From: Bauldia sp.
GTDB lineage: Bacteria > Pseudomonadota > Alphaproteobacteria > Rhizobiales > Kaistiaceae
DNA: 64,000 nt
Direction of reading: 5' to 3'
Assembly (NCBI GenBank): GCA_037200845.1
Contig: JBBCGQ010000001.1
Coordinates: 1,798,001-1,862,000 of the forward strand
Shown here: one piece after another, positions 47,543 through 57,767 of the stretch
How the letters are laid out: the number at the start of each line of letters is the position of its first letter
Numbering within the stretch: position 1 is the first letter of the stretch
Notes under the pieces: generated by a model
Database searches by the model: none
What the model was told of the DNA's origin: nothing
What the model saw: the letters and a program-made list of their open reading frames with translations, nothing else
Made by a program: the position numbers and the translations under genes

Positions 47543-48515
47543 ATGGCTTACGTTATTCGTATTTCCCGCACCGGCGGGCCGGAAGTCCTGGAATGGGTAG
47601 AAATTCCTACGCGGTCGCCGGCCGCCGGCGAGGCGCTGGTCCGCCACACCGCGATCGGCCTGAACTTCATCGACATGTACCAGCGCAGCGGCCTCTACAA
47701 GCTGCCGCTGCCGGCAACCATGGGCAACGAGGGCGTCGGCATCGTCGAAGCCGTCGGCGCCGGCGTCACCGTGGTGAAGGTCGGCGACCGCGTCGCCTAT
47801 CAGGGCTCGGTCGGCGCCTATGCCGAGGTGCGCACGATCCCCGCCGAGAAACTGGTCGTTGTGCCGAAGGGCATCGACGACCGCGTCGCTGCCGCGGCGT
47901 TCCTCAAGGGCGTCACCGCGTATTATCTGCTCCACCGCACCTTCAAGGTCGGGAAGGGCAACACGATTCTCTGGCACGCGGCCGCCGGCGGCGTCGGCCA
48001 GATCGCCTGCCAGTGGGCGAAGGCACTGGGCGCCACCGTCATCGGCACGGTCGGCAGCGACGACAAGATGGCGCTTGCCAGGGCCAACGGCTGCGACCAC
48101 GTCCTCAACTATCGCACCGAGGATTATGTCGCGCGCGTCAAGGAGATCACCGGCGGCATCGGCGTCGATGTTGCCTATGACTCGATCGGCGCCGACACTT
48201 TCCCGGCGACGCTCGACTGCGTGCGGCTGATCGGCACGTGGGTTACCTTCGGCAACGCGTCGGGTCCGGTGCCGGCGTTTCCCGCCGATCCTGCTGATGC
48301 AGAAGGGCTCGCTGTTCGCGACGCGGCCGACCACGGGGCACTACCTCGGCAAGCGTGCCGACCTCGAGCAGGCCACCGCGGCGCTGTTCGCGGTGATCGC
48401 CGAAGGCACGGTGAAGGTCGCGATCGGGCAGACGTTCGCGCTCAAGGATGCGGTCGAGGCGCACCGGGCGCTGGAAAGCAGAAAGACGACCGGGGCGACG
48501 GTGTTGATTCCCTGA
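47543..48515 (+). pseudogene. Quinone oxidoreductase (zinc-less MDR), one frameshift
   Basis: NADPH:quinone reductase of about 324 residues. The first frame covers MAYVIRISRTGGPEVLEW through the cofactor motif HAAAGGVGQIACQWAK to GNASGPVPAF. Around 48276-48284 the frame changes and the rest (MQKGSLFATRPTTGHYLG to TTGATVLIP) continues one base shifted, consistent with a single missing base at a CCC run. In the original frame the protein would run on as an unrelated Arg-rich tail. Either a young pseudogene or a base-calling error; see the xdhB entry. Confidence 0.8.
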
Positions 48516-48953
48516 TCTCCGCTTCCCCCGCGAAGGCGGGGGCCCGGGTGCCTGTACGTGAGCCCTGGCGGTCCGAAGGCGCTGTGCCTCCTGGGTCCCC
48601 GCCTTCGCGGGAAAAGCGGAGTTGGGTTGGGCGACGCACTTCCGTGTTCTCCCATTCCTTCGGCGCGGCCGAAGGCCTCGACCGGAGGATCAAGGGACGC
48701 GGGCCCAATGGCGATGACTTTGCGGAGGCGGGTCCTCCGGTCGGCGCTTCGCGCCGCCGAAGGATGACAGTGGAGGGGAGGACGGGGCTTTTCCCCAGCC
48801 CATGATCAAAACCGCGCCACGGTGCGCCGAAAAATAGCGTTGAACAGCAAATAGGCATAATCCATTGTGACAACTTGGGTTCTGCTGAAATGCGCGACGC
48901 GGCGGCGCTGCCGGCCCGAACCGGCGGGACGCGCGCATGGAAACGAAGGCTCT
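48516..48953. repeat. Intergenic repeats and leader of the purine genes
   Basis: 48519-48621 is a two-armed CCGCTTCCCCCGC...GCGGGAAAAGCGG element as at 17540 and 20480. 48657-48770 is a second element, with TCCTTCGGCG and CGCCGAAGGA at its ends. 48801-48953 is more AT-rich; TTGAAC (48840-48845) and CATTGT (48863-48868), 17 bases apart, and a TTGTGACAA palindrome just after are possible promoter parts for uraH, weakly supported. Confidence 0.5.
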
Positions 48954-49304
48954 ATGGGACGCCTGACGACGCATGTTCTGGATACCGCCTCCGGCAAGCC
49001 GGCGGCGGGCGTGGTGATCGAGTTGTTCCGCATCGGCGGCGGCGCCGAGCCGGTGACGGTCGCGACCACCAACGTCGATGGCCGCGTCGACCGCCCATTG
49101 CTCGAGGGCGATGCCTTCGCCGCCGGCGTCTATGAGCTCCGCTTCCATGCCGGCGACTATCTCCGTCGCGCCGGCGCGAAACTCGCTGAGCCCGCGTTCC
49201 TTGACGTCGTGCCCATCCGCTTCGGCATCGCCGCGGCGGCCGATCATTATCATGTGCCGCTGCTGCTCTCGCCGTACGGCTATTCGACCTACCGGGGTAG
49301 CTGA
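48954..49304 (+). CDS. uraH: 5-Hydroxyisourate hydrolase
   Basis: 116 residues, transthyretin-like fold. Hydrolyses 5-hydroxyisourate to OHCU, the step after urate oxidation. The N-terminal [17 protein letters not shown] with the conserved His, an internal R-x-x pattern, [19 protein letters not shown] and the C-terminal tetrapeptide YRGS (113-116) are diagnostic. ATG 48954 follows a GAAGG. It leads a set of purine-breakdown genes, with xdhA four bases downstream. Confidence 0.95.
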   Translation: MGRLTTHVLDTASGKPAAGVVIELFRIGGGAEPVTVATTNVDGRVDRPLLEGDAFAAGVYELRFHAGDYLRRAGAKLAEPAFLDVVPIRFGIAAAADHYHVPLLLSPYGYSTYRGS

Positions 49305-49308
49305 GTAG

Positions 49309-50796
49309 ATGCGTCCCACGATCCGATTCATCCGCCGCGGCCGCCTGGTCGAACTGGTCGACGTTCCGCCGACCATGATGCTGCTCGACTATCTGCGTGA
49401 GAACGAAGGCTCGACCGGGACGAAGGAAGGCTGCGGCGAGGGCGACTGCGGCGCCTGCACGATCGCGCTCGGCCGCCTGCGCAACGGCAAGCTGACCTAC
49501 GAGGCGGTGAACTCGTGCATCCAGTTGCTTGGCCAGGTCGACGGCACCGAGGTCGTCACGGTCGAGGATCTCGTGCAGGCCGGCGGCACGCTCCACCCGA
49601 TCCAGTTGGCGATGGTCGAGAACCACGCCTCGCAGTGCGGCTTCTGCACGCCAGGCTTCGTCATGTCGCTGTTCACGCTTTACCAGTCGACCGACGGGCC
49701 GGTGTCGCGCCAGGAAATCAACGACACCATCGCCGGCAACCTTTGCCGCTGCACCGGCTATCGCCCGATCGTCGACGCGGCGCTCGCCGCCTGCGCCGAG
49801 CCGCGCAAGGATCGCTTCCGCACCGGCGCCGGCGACATGATGGGCGTGCTGCAGTTTCTCTCCGACGGCGAGGACGTGTTCGTCGGCGACGACGAGACGT
49901 TCTTCGCCGCGCCCGCCTCGCTGGATTCGCTCTCCGCGCTCTACCTCAAGCACCCCGATGCGGTGATCGTCGCCGGCGCCACCGACGTCGGGCTGTGGAT
50001 CACCAAGCAGCTCCGCGACATCCCGAAGGTGATCCACATCGGCAAGGTGGCGAACTTCGACGGCGTCGAGGACACCGGCCACGAGATCATCATCGGCGCC
50101 GGCGCGACCTACGCGCAGGCCGGGCCGTATCTTTCCAAGATCGATCCCGACGTAGCCGAGCTGCTGCGCCGCCTTGGCTCCACGCAGGTGCGCGCCTCGG
50201 GCACCGTCGGCGGCAACGTCGCCAACGGCTCGCCGATCGGCGACACGCCGCCGATGCTGATCGCGCTCGATGCCAAGCTGGAACTGCGCAAGGGGCGGCA
50301 GGTGCGCTCCATGCCGGTCGAGGAATTCTACATCGAGTACGGCAAGCAGAAGCGCGAGCCGGGCGAGCTCGTCACGGCGATCACCGTGCCGCGGCTCGAT
50401 CCGAACCATATCTTCCGCTGCTACAAGGTCACCAAGCGGTTCGACCAGGACATCTCGGCCGTCATGGCGGCATTCCGCTTCGCCGTGAACGCCGACGGCC
50501 TGATCACCGACTGCCGGCTGGCCTACGGCGGCATGGCCGGCGTGCCGAAGCGCGCCTCGAACGCCGAGGCCGCGCTGACCGGCCAGCAGCTCCGCGACTC
50601 CAAGGCGTGGGCACGCGCCTTCGCCGCGCTTCGCGACGACTTCAAGCCGCTCGACGATCACCGCGCCTCGTCGCGCTACCGCATGGAGACGGCGCACTCG
50701 CTGCTCGGCAAGGCCCTGATCGAGGCCGCCGGCACGGCCACCACGCGCACCCGCGTCGTCGGCCAGCGCGAGAGGGTGGACGCCAATGCCGGCTGA
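49309..50796 (+). CDS. xdhA: Xanthine dehydrogenase small subunit (2Fe-2S and FAD)
   Basis: 495 residues. Passes electrons from the molybdenum site to NAD+. First iron-sulfur domain: CGEGDCGACT; second: CGFCTPGF and CRCTGYRP. The FAD domain starts near residue 200 (DAVIVAGATDVGLW) and includes GSTQVRASGTVGGNVANGSPIGDT. The frame is intact, unlike its partner. The 3' end overlaps xdhB by 11 bases, so the two subunits are co-translated. Confidence 0.96.
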   Translation: MRPTIRFIRRGRLVELVDVPPTMMLLDYLRENEGSTGTKEGCGEGDCGACTIALGRLRNGKLTYEAVNSCIQLLGQVDGTEVVTVEDLVQAGGTLHPIQLAMVENHASQCGFCTPGFVMSLFTLYQSTDGPVSRQEINDTIAGNLCRCTGYRPIVDAALAACAEPRKDRFRTGAGDMMGVLQFLSDGEDVFVGDDETFFAAPASLDSLSALYLKHPDAVIVAGATDVGLWITKQLRDIPKVIHIGKVANFDGVEDTGHEIIIGAGATYAQAGPYLSKIDPDVAELLRRLGSTQVRASGTVGGNVANGSPIGDTPPMLIALDAKLELRKGRQVRSMPVEEFYIEYGKQKREPGELVTAITVPRLDPNHIFRCYKVTKRFDQDISAVMAAFRFAVNADGLITDCRLAYGGMAGVPKRASNAEAALTGQQLRDSKAWARAFAALRDDFKPLDDHRASSRYRMETAHSLLGKALIEAAGTATTRTRVVGQRERVDANAG

Positions 50797-53140
50797 CACG
50801 CCGAACAGCGGGGCCACGTCGCCGCCGGTGCAGGTCGGCGCCGAACGCTTCGCCATCGTCCGCCAGCCGTATGCCCACGACAGCGCGGTCAAGCACGTCA
50901 CCGGCACCGCGCTCTACATCGACGATATCCTTGAGCCGGTCGGCACGCTGCATGTCGCCTGCGGCTATGCTCCGATCGCCGCAGGCCGCGTCACCGCCAT
51001 CGACCTCGAGGCGACCAAGACGTCGGCCGGCGTCGTGACGGTGCTGACCGCCGCCGATATCCCCGGCAAGAACGACGTCAGCCCGAAGGACATCGGCGAC
51101 GATCCGCTGATCGCCGTCGATAAGGTCAACTTCTACGGCCAGGTGCTGTTCGCCGTCGTCGCCGACACACGCGACCAGGCGCGGCGCGCGGTCAAGAAGG
51201 CGCGCATCTCGACGGCGCCGACCATGCCGGTCATCGACGTCGACGATGCGCTGGTCTCCGACACCAAGGTGCTGCCCGACTACGTCTTCGAGCGCGGCGA
51301 ACCGGCCGAGGAGATGACGCGCTCGCCGCGCCAGATCACCGGCGAGTTCCGCATCGGCGGGCAGGAGCATTTCTATCTCGAAGGCCAGGTTGCGCTCGCC
51401 ATCCCCGGCGAGGACGGCGACATGTTCGTCCATTCCTCGACCCAGCACCCGACCGAGGTGCAGCACGTCGTGGCCCACGTGCTGGGCCTGCACGACAACG
51501 CCGTCACCGTCGAGATCAGGCGCATGGGCGGCGGCTTCGGCGGCAAGGAAAGCCAGGCCTCGCAGTGGGCGGGCCTCGCCGCGCTCGCCGCCTGGAAGAC
51601 CGGCCATCCGTGCAAGCTGCGGCTCGACCGCGACGACGACATGATCATGACCGGCAAGCGCCACGACTTCCGGGTCGATTACGCCGCCGGCGTGTCGCGC
51701 GACGGCGCCCTGCGCTCCGTCGACGTGACGCTATCGGCGCGCTGCGGCCACTCCGAGGACCTGTCGCTGGGCGTCGTCGATCGCACGATGTTCCACGCCG
51801 ACAATTCCTACTACTACCCGGCGTGCAAGATCCTGACGCGCCGGATGCGCACCAACACGGTATCCAACACCGCCTTCCGCGGCTTCGGCGGGCCGCAGGG
51901 CATGCTGTTCGCCGAGCGCATGATGGATCACATCGCCTATGTCACCGGGCGCGATCCGCTCGACGTGCGCAAGGCCAATTTCTACGGCGGCGTCGGCCGC
52001 GACCGCACGCCTTACGGCATGCGCGTCGAGGACAATATCCTGCACGAACTGGTCGCCGATCTCGAGATGACCTCGAGCTATCGCGAGCGCCGGCAGGAGA
52101 TCACCGACTTCAACGCGACGAGCCCGATCCTCAAGAAGGGCATCGCGCTGACGCCGGTCAAATTCGGCATCTCGTTCACGCTCATCCAGTTGAACCAGCC
52201 GGAGCGCTGGTGCACCTCTACCGCGACGGCTCGATCAGCCTGAACCACGGCGGCACCGAGATGGGGCAGGGCCTCTACGTCAAGGTAGCGCAGGTCGTCG
52301 CCGAGGAATTCGGCGTGCCGCTCGACATGGTCAAGATCACCGCGACAACACCGGCAAGGTGCCCAACACCTCGCCGACCGCGGCCTCCGCCGGCACCGAC
52401 CTCAACGCCTACGCCGCGCTCAACGCCTGCAAGCAGATCAAGGACCGGCTCTACACCTTCATCGAGGAGAATGGAACGTCACGCGCGAGCGCGTCGAATT
52501 CTCCAACGGCAACGTGCTTATCGGCAACCAGACCATGAGCCTCGGCGAATTGGCGACTGCCGCCTACGTCAACCGCATCCAGTTGTCCGCCGCCGGCTTT
52601 TACAAGACGCCTAAGATCGTGTGGGACCGCGAGAAGGTGAGCGGCCGGCCGTTCTATTATTTTGCCTACGGCGCCTCGTGCTCCGAGGTCACCGTCGACA
52701 CCATGACCGGCGAGATGAAGGTGAACCGCGTCGACATCCTTCATGACGTCGGCAAGAGCCTCAACCCGGCGATCGACATCGGCCAGATCGAGGGCGGCTT
52801 CGTGCAGGGCATGGGCTGGCTGACCACCGAGGAACTGGTCTGGGATTCGGCCGGGCGGCTGCGCACCCACGCGCCCTCGACCTACAAGATCCCGACCTCG
52901 GCCGACGTGCCGGCCGATTTTCCGCGTGGCGCTGTTTGAATCGGGCGGCAACCGCGAGAAGAATCGATCTACCGTTCCAAGGCCGTCGGCGAGCCGCCGC
53001 TGATGCTGCCGATCTCGGTCTTCTCCGCCATCAACGACGCCATCTGTAGCCTCAAGCCCGCCGTCATGCCGCGCCTCGACGCGCCGGCGACGCCCGAGGC
53101 GATCATGCGCGCCATCCGCCCGGCCGGGGTCGAGACATGA
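50786..53140 (+). pseudogene. xdhB: Xanthine dehydrogenase large (molybdopterin) subunit, several frameshifts
   Basis: Full length about 780 residues if frames are joined. MPADTPNSG to LIQLNQ reads in frame to about 52198. Then come, by conserved protein sequence, single-base losses near 52199 (LVHLYRDGS follows), 52345 (NTGKVPNTS follows) and 52472 ([10 protein letters not shown] follows), a gained T in the TTTT at 52918-52921 (RVALFESGGN follows), and a loss near 52958 (ESIYRSKAVGEPPL follows, with the catalytic Glu). Between breaks the protein matches XdhB well and no other stop occurs. Either very recent decay or local sequencing error. It ends overlapping xdhC (ATGA). Confidence 0.88.
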
Positions 53141-54117
53141 CCGCCATCTGGCGTCAGGTGCTGGACGGGATCGACCGGCACGGCCGCCTGGCGATGGTCA
53201 CCATCGCCGCCAAGCGCGGCTCCTCGCCGCGCGACGCCGGCGCCCGCATGATCGTGTTCCCCGACGCGACCTTCACCGGCACGATCGGCGGCGGCACGCT
53301 GGAATGGAAGGCGATCGCGATGGCGCAATCGGCACTCGCCAACCCGAACGCCGCCAAGGCCGAGACGCGCGGCTTCGCGCTGGGGCCGGAGCTCGGTCAA
53401 TGCTGCGGCGGCAACGTCGAGCTGGTGCTGGAACTGATCGAGCGCGAGCGGCGCGACGAGGTGAAGGCGCTGGCCGAGAAGGAGGCGACCGGCAACCTGA
53501 CGACGCGCGGCCGGCTCATCTCGGATCGCGGCGTCATCCGCGAGATTATCGAGCAGGACGAGCTGGCGCCCGGCGCCGCCGCCTACACCGGCGGCGTCCT
53601 GACCGAAGGCTTCGGCGATGAGCGCCGGCCGCTCTATCTTTTCGGCGCCGGCCACGTCGGCCGCGCCCTGATCCTGGCGTTGGCGCCGCTGCCCTTCCGC
53701 GTGACATGGATCGACCCACGCCCGGATTCGTTCCCAGCCTACGTCCCGGCCAACGTCACGACCGTGCAGGCCGACGACCCGGCTGCGGTGCTGGCGGCGG
53801 CGCCCGACGGCGCCTTCGTGCTGGCGATGACCCACAGCCATCCGCTCGATCTTGCGGTCGCCGCGGTCGGCCTTGCCGACCCGCGTTTCCCCTACGTCGG
53901 CGTCATCGGGTCCAAGACCAAGCGCGCCCGCTTCACCCGCCAGCTCGCCGAAGCTGGCATCCCGCGTGCAAGGGTGGACGAGATGGTCTGCCCGATCGGC
54001 GCCTCGGCGGTGCACTCCAAGCTGCCGGCGGTGATCGCGGCAACGACCGTGGTCGAGCTGCTCGAGCGCGACGAGGCCTTGAAGGCGGGGGAAATGCCGA
54101 TGGCGGGGCGGGCGTAG
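53137..54117 (+). CDS. xdhC: Xanthine dehydrogenase accessory protein XdhC
   Basis: 326 residues. Binds and sulfurates molybdopterin for insertion into XdhB. The N-terminal XdhC/CoxI domain has KRGSSPRDAGARMIV and GGGTLEWKAI, with LGQCCGGNVELVLE; the C-terminal Rossmann part has FGAGHVGRALILAL and GVIGSKTKRARF. The TAG is directly followed by the ATG of the ABC gene. An intact accessory protein argues that the dehydrogenase is, or recently was, functional. Confidence 0.95.
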   Translation: MTAIWRQVLDGIDRHGRLAMVTIAAKRGSSPRDAGARMIVFPDATFTGTIGGGTLEWKAIAMAQSALANPNAAKAETRGFALGPELGQCCGGNVELVLELIERERRDEVKALAEKEATGNLTTRGRLISDRGVIREIIEQDELAPGAAAYTGGVLTEGFGDERRPLYLFGAGHVGRALILALAPLPFRVTWIDPRPDSFPAYVPANVTTVQADDPAAVLAAAPDGAFVLAMTHSHPLDLAVAAVGLADPRFPYVGVIGSKTKRARFTRQLAEAGIPRARVDEMVCPIGASAVHSKLPAVIAATTVVELLERDEALKAGEMPMAGRA

Positions 54118-55695
54118 ATGGCGGAGGCGCAGCCGCTCGCGGCGTTCACCCGGCTCCCCGGCGAGCCGACGCTGGAAGCCATTGGTATCACGAAGGATTT
54201 CGCCACGCTTCGGGCCAACGACTCGATCAACTTCTCGATCAAGCCGGGTGAGATCCATGCCCTGCTCGGCGAGAACGGCGCCGGCAAATCTACGCTGGTG
54301 AAGATTCTCTACGGCTCGCTGCAGCCGACCGGCGGCTCCGTCCGCTGGAAGGGCAAGGCCGTCACCATCCCCAACCCGGCCGCGGCGCGCCAGCTCGGCA
54401 TCGGCATGGTGTTCCAGCATTTCTCGCTGTTCGACGCGCTGACCGTCGCCGAGAACATTGCGCTGGCGCTCTCCGGCGATACCAAGCTCGCCGACCTCAA
54501 GAAGAAGATCGCGACCGTCTCCGCCGACTACGGCCTGCCGCTCAATCCGGATTCCGTCGTCGCCGACCTGTCGGTCGGCGAGCGCCAGCGCGTCGAGATC
54601 GTGCGCTGCCTGCTGCAGGAGCCGGAACTGATCATCATGGACGAGCCGACCTCGGTGCTGACGCCGCAGGAGGCCGACGACCTGTTCGTCGTGCTGCGCC
54701 GCCTGTCGTCCGAGGGCGTCTCCGTTCTCTACATCTCGCATCGGCTGGAAGAGGTGCGCGCCATCTGCCACCACGCCACAATCCTGCGCCACGGCAAGGT
54801 CGTCGCCGAGTGCGACCCGCAGAAGGAGACCGCCGCGCGGCTGGCCTCGCTGATGGTCGGTGCCGAGGTCCGCCACCTGACCGCGCCGCCGCAGGCCAAC
54901 GCCGACGCGCCCGTGCGCCTCGCCATAACCGAGCTGTCGCTGCCCAAGGCGCACGCGTTCGCCGTCGGCCTCTACAACATTTCGCTGGCGGTCAAAGGCG
55001 GCGAGATCGTCTCGATCGCCGGCGTCGCCGGCAACGGCCAGGACGAACTGTTCGACGCGCTCTCCGGCGAGCGCTTCGCCGACCGTCCCGGCGCCATCGT
55101 CATCGACGGCCAGCCGGTCGGTCGCCGCCATGTCAACGTGCGGCGCAAGCTGAACGCCGCCTTCGTGCCCGAGGAGCGCCTCGGCCACGGCGCCGTGCCG
55201 CGCATGCCGCTGTCGCAGAACGTCGTGCTGACCCGCCACGGCACCGGCGAGGGGCTGGTCAAGTCGACCATCGTCAACTTCGGCGGCGCCCGCGACATCG
55301 TCGACCGCGTCACCGCCACCTTCGACGTGCGCAAGGGCACCGTCGATCCGGACGCCGGCTCGCTCTCCGGCGGCAACCTGCAGAAATTCGTCGTCGGCCG
55401 CGAGTTCGACCGCAAGCCCGGCGTCTTCGTCGTCTGCCAGCCGACGTGGGGCGTTGACGCCGGCGCCGCGGCGACCATCCGCCAGTCGCTGATCGACCTC
55501 GCCCGCTCGGGCTCGGCAGTGCTGGTCATCAGCCAGGACCTCGACGAGATCCTCGAGATATCCGACCGCGTCGCGGTCATCTCCAAGGGCCACCTGTCGC
55601 CGGCCCACGCGGCGCACGGCATCACGCGCGAGGAGATCGGCCTGCTCATGGGCGGCTCGCACCAGCATCCGGACGGGGAAGCGCATGGCAATTGA
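54118..55695 (+). CDS. ABC importer ATPase, two nucleotide-binding domains (purine/nucleoside)
   Basis: 525 residues, two fused ATPase domains as in sugar and BMP-type nucleoside importers. Domain 1: Walker A GENGAGKST, signature LSVGERQRVEI, Walker B IIMDEP. Domain 2 has a degenerate Walker A region (GVAGNGQDEL), signature LSGGNLQKFVVGREF, and CQPTWGVD in place of a usual Walker B, a pattern standard for this group. It overlaps the first permease gene by 11 bases. Context with xdh and puuD genes suggests uptake of purine nucleosides or bases. Confidence 0.9.
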   Translation: MAEAQPLAAFTRLPGEPTLEAIGITKDFATLRANDSINFSIKPGEIHALLGENGAGKSTLVKILYGSLQPTGGSVRWKGKAVTIPNPAAARQLGIGMVFQHFSLFDALTVAENIALALSGDTKLADLKKKIATVSADYGLPLNPDSVVADLSVGERQRVEIVRCLLQEPELIIMDEPTSVLTPQEADDLFVVLRRLSSEGVSVLYISHRLEEVRAICHHATILRHGKVVAECDPQKETAARLASLMVGAEVRHLTAPPQANADAPVRLAITELSLPKAHAFAVGLYNISLAVKGGEIVSIAGVAGNGQDELFDALSGERFADRPGAIVIDGQPVGRRHVNVRRKLNAAFVPEERLGHGAVPRMPLSQNVVLTRHGTGEGLVKSTIVNFGGARDIVDRVTATFDVRKGTVDPDAGSLSGGNLQKFVVGREFDRKPGVFVVCQPTWGVDAGAAATIRQSLIDLARSGSAVLVISQDLDEILEISDRVAVISKGHLSPAHAAHGITREEIGLLMGGSHQHPDGEAHGN

Positions 55696-56782
55696 GCTGA
55701 TCAGGCGGCCGGAACGGTCGAAAGTCCTGGCGCTGACTTCGCCGCTTATTGCGCTCGGCCTGGCCATCCTCGTCGGCGGCGTCATCTTCGCGCTGATTGG
55801 GTTGAACCCGGCCGACGCGCTTTACACCTACTTCATCCAGCCGCTGACGCAGCTCTGGTCGATCAAGGACCTGATCGTAAAGATGACGCCGATGCTGCTG
55901 ATCGCGGTCGGCCTCGCCATCTGCTACCTGTCCAACAACTGGAACATCGGCGCCGAAGGGCAGCTCGCCGTAGGCGCGATCTTTGGCTCGGCGATAGCAA
56001 TCTACTTCCCGGACACCGGCGGCCCGGCCATCGTCCTCGCAATGGTCCTGCTCGGCATACTCGGCGGCATGGCCTGGGCCGCAATTCCGGCGCTGCTCAA
56101 GGTGCGCTTCGGGACCAATGAGATCCTCACCAGCCTGATGCTGGTCTATATCGCCCAGTACCTGCTCGACTGGCTGGCCCGCTCACCCTGGCGCGATCCG
56201 AACGGGCATAATTTCCCGAACAGCCGGCCGTTCAGCCCCGACCAGGTGCTGCCCAACGTCTTCGGCCTGCGGCTGAATTTCTATATCGCCATAGTCGTTG
56301 CGATAGCGGCGTGGTTCATGCTGCGCCGGACGCTGACCGGTTTTCAGATTCGCGTACTTGGCCAGGCACCGCGCGCCGGCGCCTTCGCCGGCTTCAGTCA
56401 GAACCGGATGACGCTGCTGGCGTTTCTGATCTCGGGCGGCCTCGCCGGGCTCGCCGGCATCTCGGAGGTCATGGGTCCGCTCGGCCAGCTCAAGATCAGC
56501 ATCTCGCCGGGCTACGGCTTCACGGCGATCATCGTTGCATTTCTGGGGCGTCTCAACCCGCTCGGCATCATTGCCGCCGCATTCGTGCTCGCGCTGTCGC
56601 TGGTCGGCGGCCAGGCGGTGCAAATCAAGTTCCACGTCTCGTCGCAGTTCGCGAGCGTCTTCCAGGGCGTGCTGATGTTTCTGGTGCTGACCACGGACAC
56701 GCTGATTTTCTACCGCATTCGCTGGGTGCGGCGTCGGGCGCCGGCCGTTGTTGCGACGGAGGCGACGCATGGGCGCGGCTGA
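55685..56782 (+). CDS. ABC importer permease 1 (BMP/nucleoside type)
   Basis: 365 residues, about nine hydrophobic segments. Branched-chain/ribose-type permease family (NWNIGAEGQLAVGAIFGSA, LKVRFGTNEILTSLMLVYIAQ). The GTNEIxxSLM segment is typical of the nucleoside-importer permease NupP/YufP. Its end overlaps permease 2 by 14 bases, so the pair is coupled. Confidence 0.9.
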   Translation: MAIELIRRPERSKVLALTSPLIALGLAILVGGVIFALIGLNPADALYTYFIQPLTQLWSIKDLIVKMTPMLLIAVGLAICYLSNNWNIGAEGQLAVGAIFGSAIAIYFPDTGGPAIVLAMVLLGILGGMAWAAIPALLKVRFGTNEILTSLMLVYIAQYLLDWLARSPWRDPNGHNFPNSRPFSPDQVLPNVFGLRLNFYIAIVVAIAAWFMLRRTLTGFQIRVLGQAPRAGAFAGFSQNRMTLLAFLISGGLAGLAGISEVMGPLGQLKISISPGYGFTAIIVAFLGRLNPLGIIAAAFVLALSLVGGQAVQIKFHVSSQFASVFQGVLMFLVLTTDTLIFYRIRWVRRRAPAVVATEATHGRG

Positions 56783-57695
56783 GATCACCGGCATCCTGCT
56801 CACAATCGTCACCGCGTCGATGCCGTTGTTGCTGGCCGGCATGGGCGAACTGGTGACCGAGCGTTCCGGCGTTCTCAATCTCGGCGTCGAGGGCATGATG
56901 GTTGTGGGCGCTGTGGTCGGCTTCGTCGCCGGCAACCTGACCGGCGTTCCGGTCATCGGCGTCCTCGCCGGGATTCTCGCCGGCATGGGCATGGCGACCA
57001 TATTCGCGGTCGCGACGCTCATATTCGTCACCAACCAGGTCGCTTCCGGTTTGGCGCTTACGATCATGGGGCTCGGCCTCGCCGCACTGATCGGCGACCG
57101 CTTCGTCAGCGTGCCTGGACTGGGACTGGAGCGGCTGCAGATCCCCGTGCTGGGCGATATACCGATAGTCGGGCCGCTGATCTTCGGCGAAGACCCGCTT
57201 GTCTACTTCGCCGTGCTGCTGACGGTCGCGGTCTCGTGGTTCCTGTTCCGCACGCGCGCGGGGCTCGTGCTCCGCGCGATTGGCGATAACCACGGTTCGG
57301 CACATGCGCTGGGCTATCCCGTCATCAGGGTGCGCTTTCTGGCCGTGCTTTTCGGCGGAGCCTGCGCCGGGCTTGCGGGCGCCTACCTGTCCATCGTCTA
57401 CACGCCGCAGTGGGTCCCTAACATGACCGCCGGACGCGGCTGGATCGCGTTGGCGCTGGTCGTGTTCGGCACCTGGCTGCCGTTCCGGGTGGCCATCGGC
57501 GCCTTGCTTTTCGGCGCGGTTGGCATCCTGCAACTCAATGCTCAGGGCTACGGCATCACGCTGCCATCGCAGTTTCTCACCATGTTGCCTTACGTCGCGA
57601 CGGTGGTGGTCTTGGTGATCATCTCGCGCAATCGTATGCTTCTGCGGTCCAATACGCCGGCGTGTCTGGGGCAGTCATTCGTGCCCGACCGATAG
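56769..57695 (+). CDS. ABC importer permease 2 (BMP/nucleoside type)
   Basis: 308 residues, about eight hydrophobic segments. ITERSGVLNLGVEGMM-type motif (seen as VTERSGVLNLGVEGMMVVGA) and GLALTIMGLGLAALIG are diagnostic of the second nucleoside permease (NupQ/YufQ). ATG 56769 (MGAAEITGILL) is preferred over an Arg-rich in-frame extension starting at 56748. Confidence 0.9.
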   Translation: MGAAEITGILLTIVTASMPLLLAGMGELVTERSGVLNLGVEGMMVVGAVVGFVAGNLTGVPVIGVLAGILAGMGMATIFAVATLIFVTNQVASGLALTIMGLGLAALIGDRFVSVPGLGLERLQIPVLGDIPIVGPLIFGEDPLVYFAVLLTVAVSWFLFRTRAGLVLRAIGDNHGSAHALGYPVIRVRFLAVLFGGACAGLAGAYLSIVYTPQWVPNMTAGRGWIALALVVFGTWLPFRVAIGALLFGAVGILQLNAQGYGITLPSQFLTMLPYVATVVVLVIISRNRMLLRSNTPACLGQSFVPDR

Positions 57696-57767
57696 GGGAT
57701 TCCGGCGCGTTTCTTGCTTTGTTTCTGCCATTGTTGAATTCGTAGGGAAGAACAAGGAGAATCCTAC

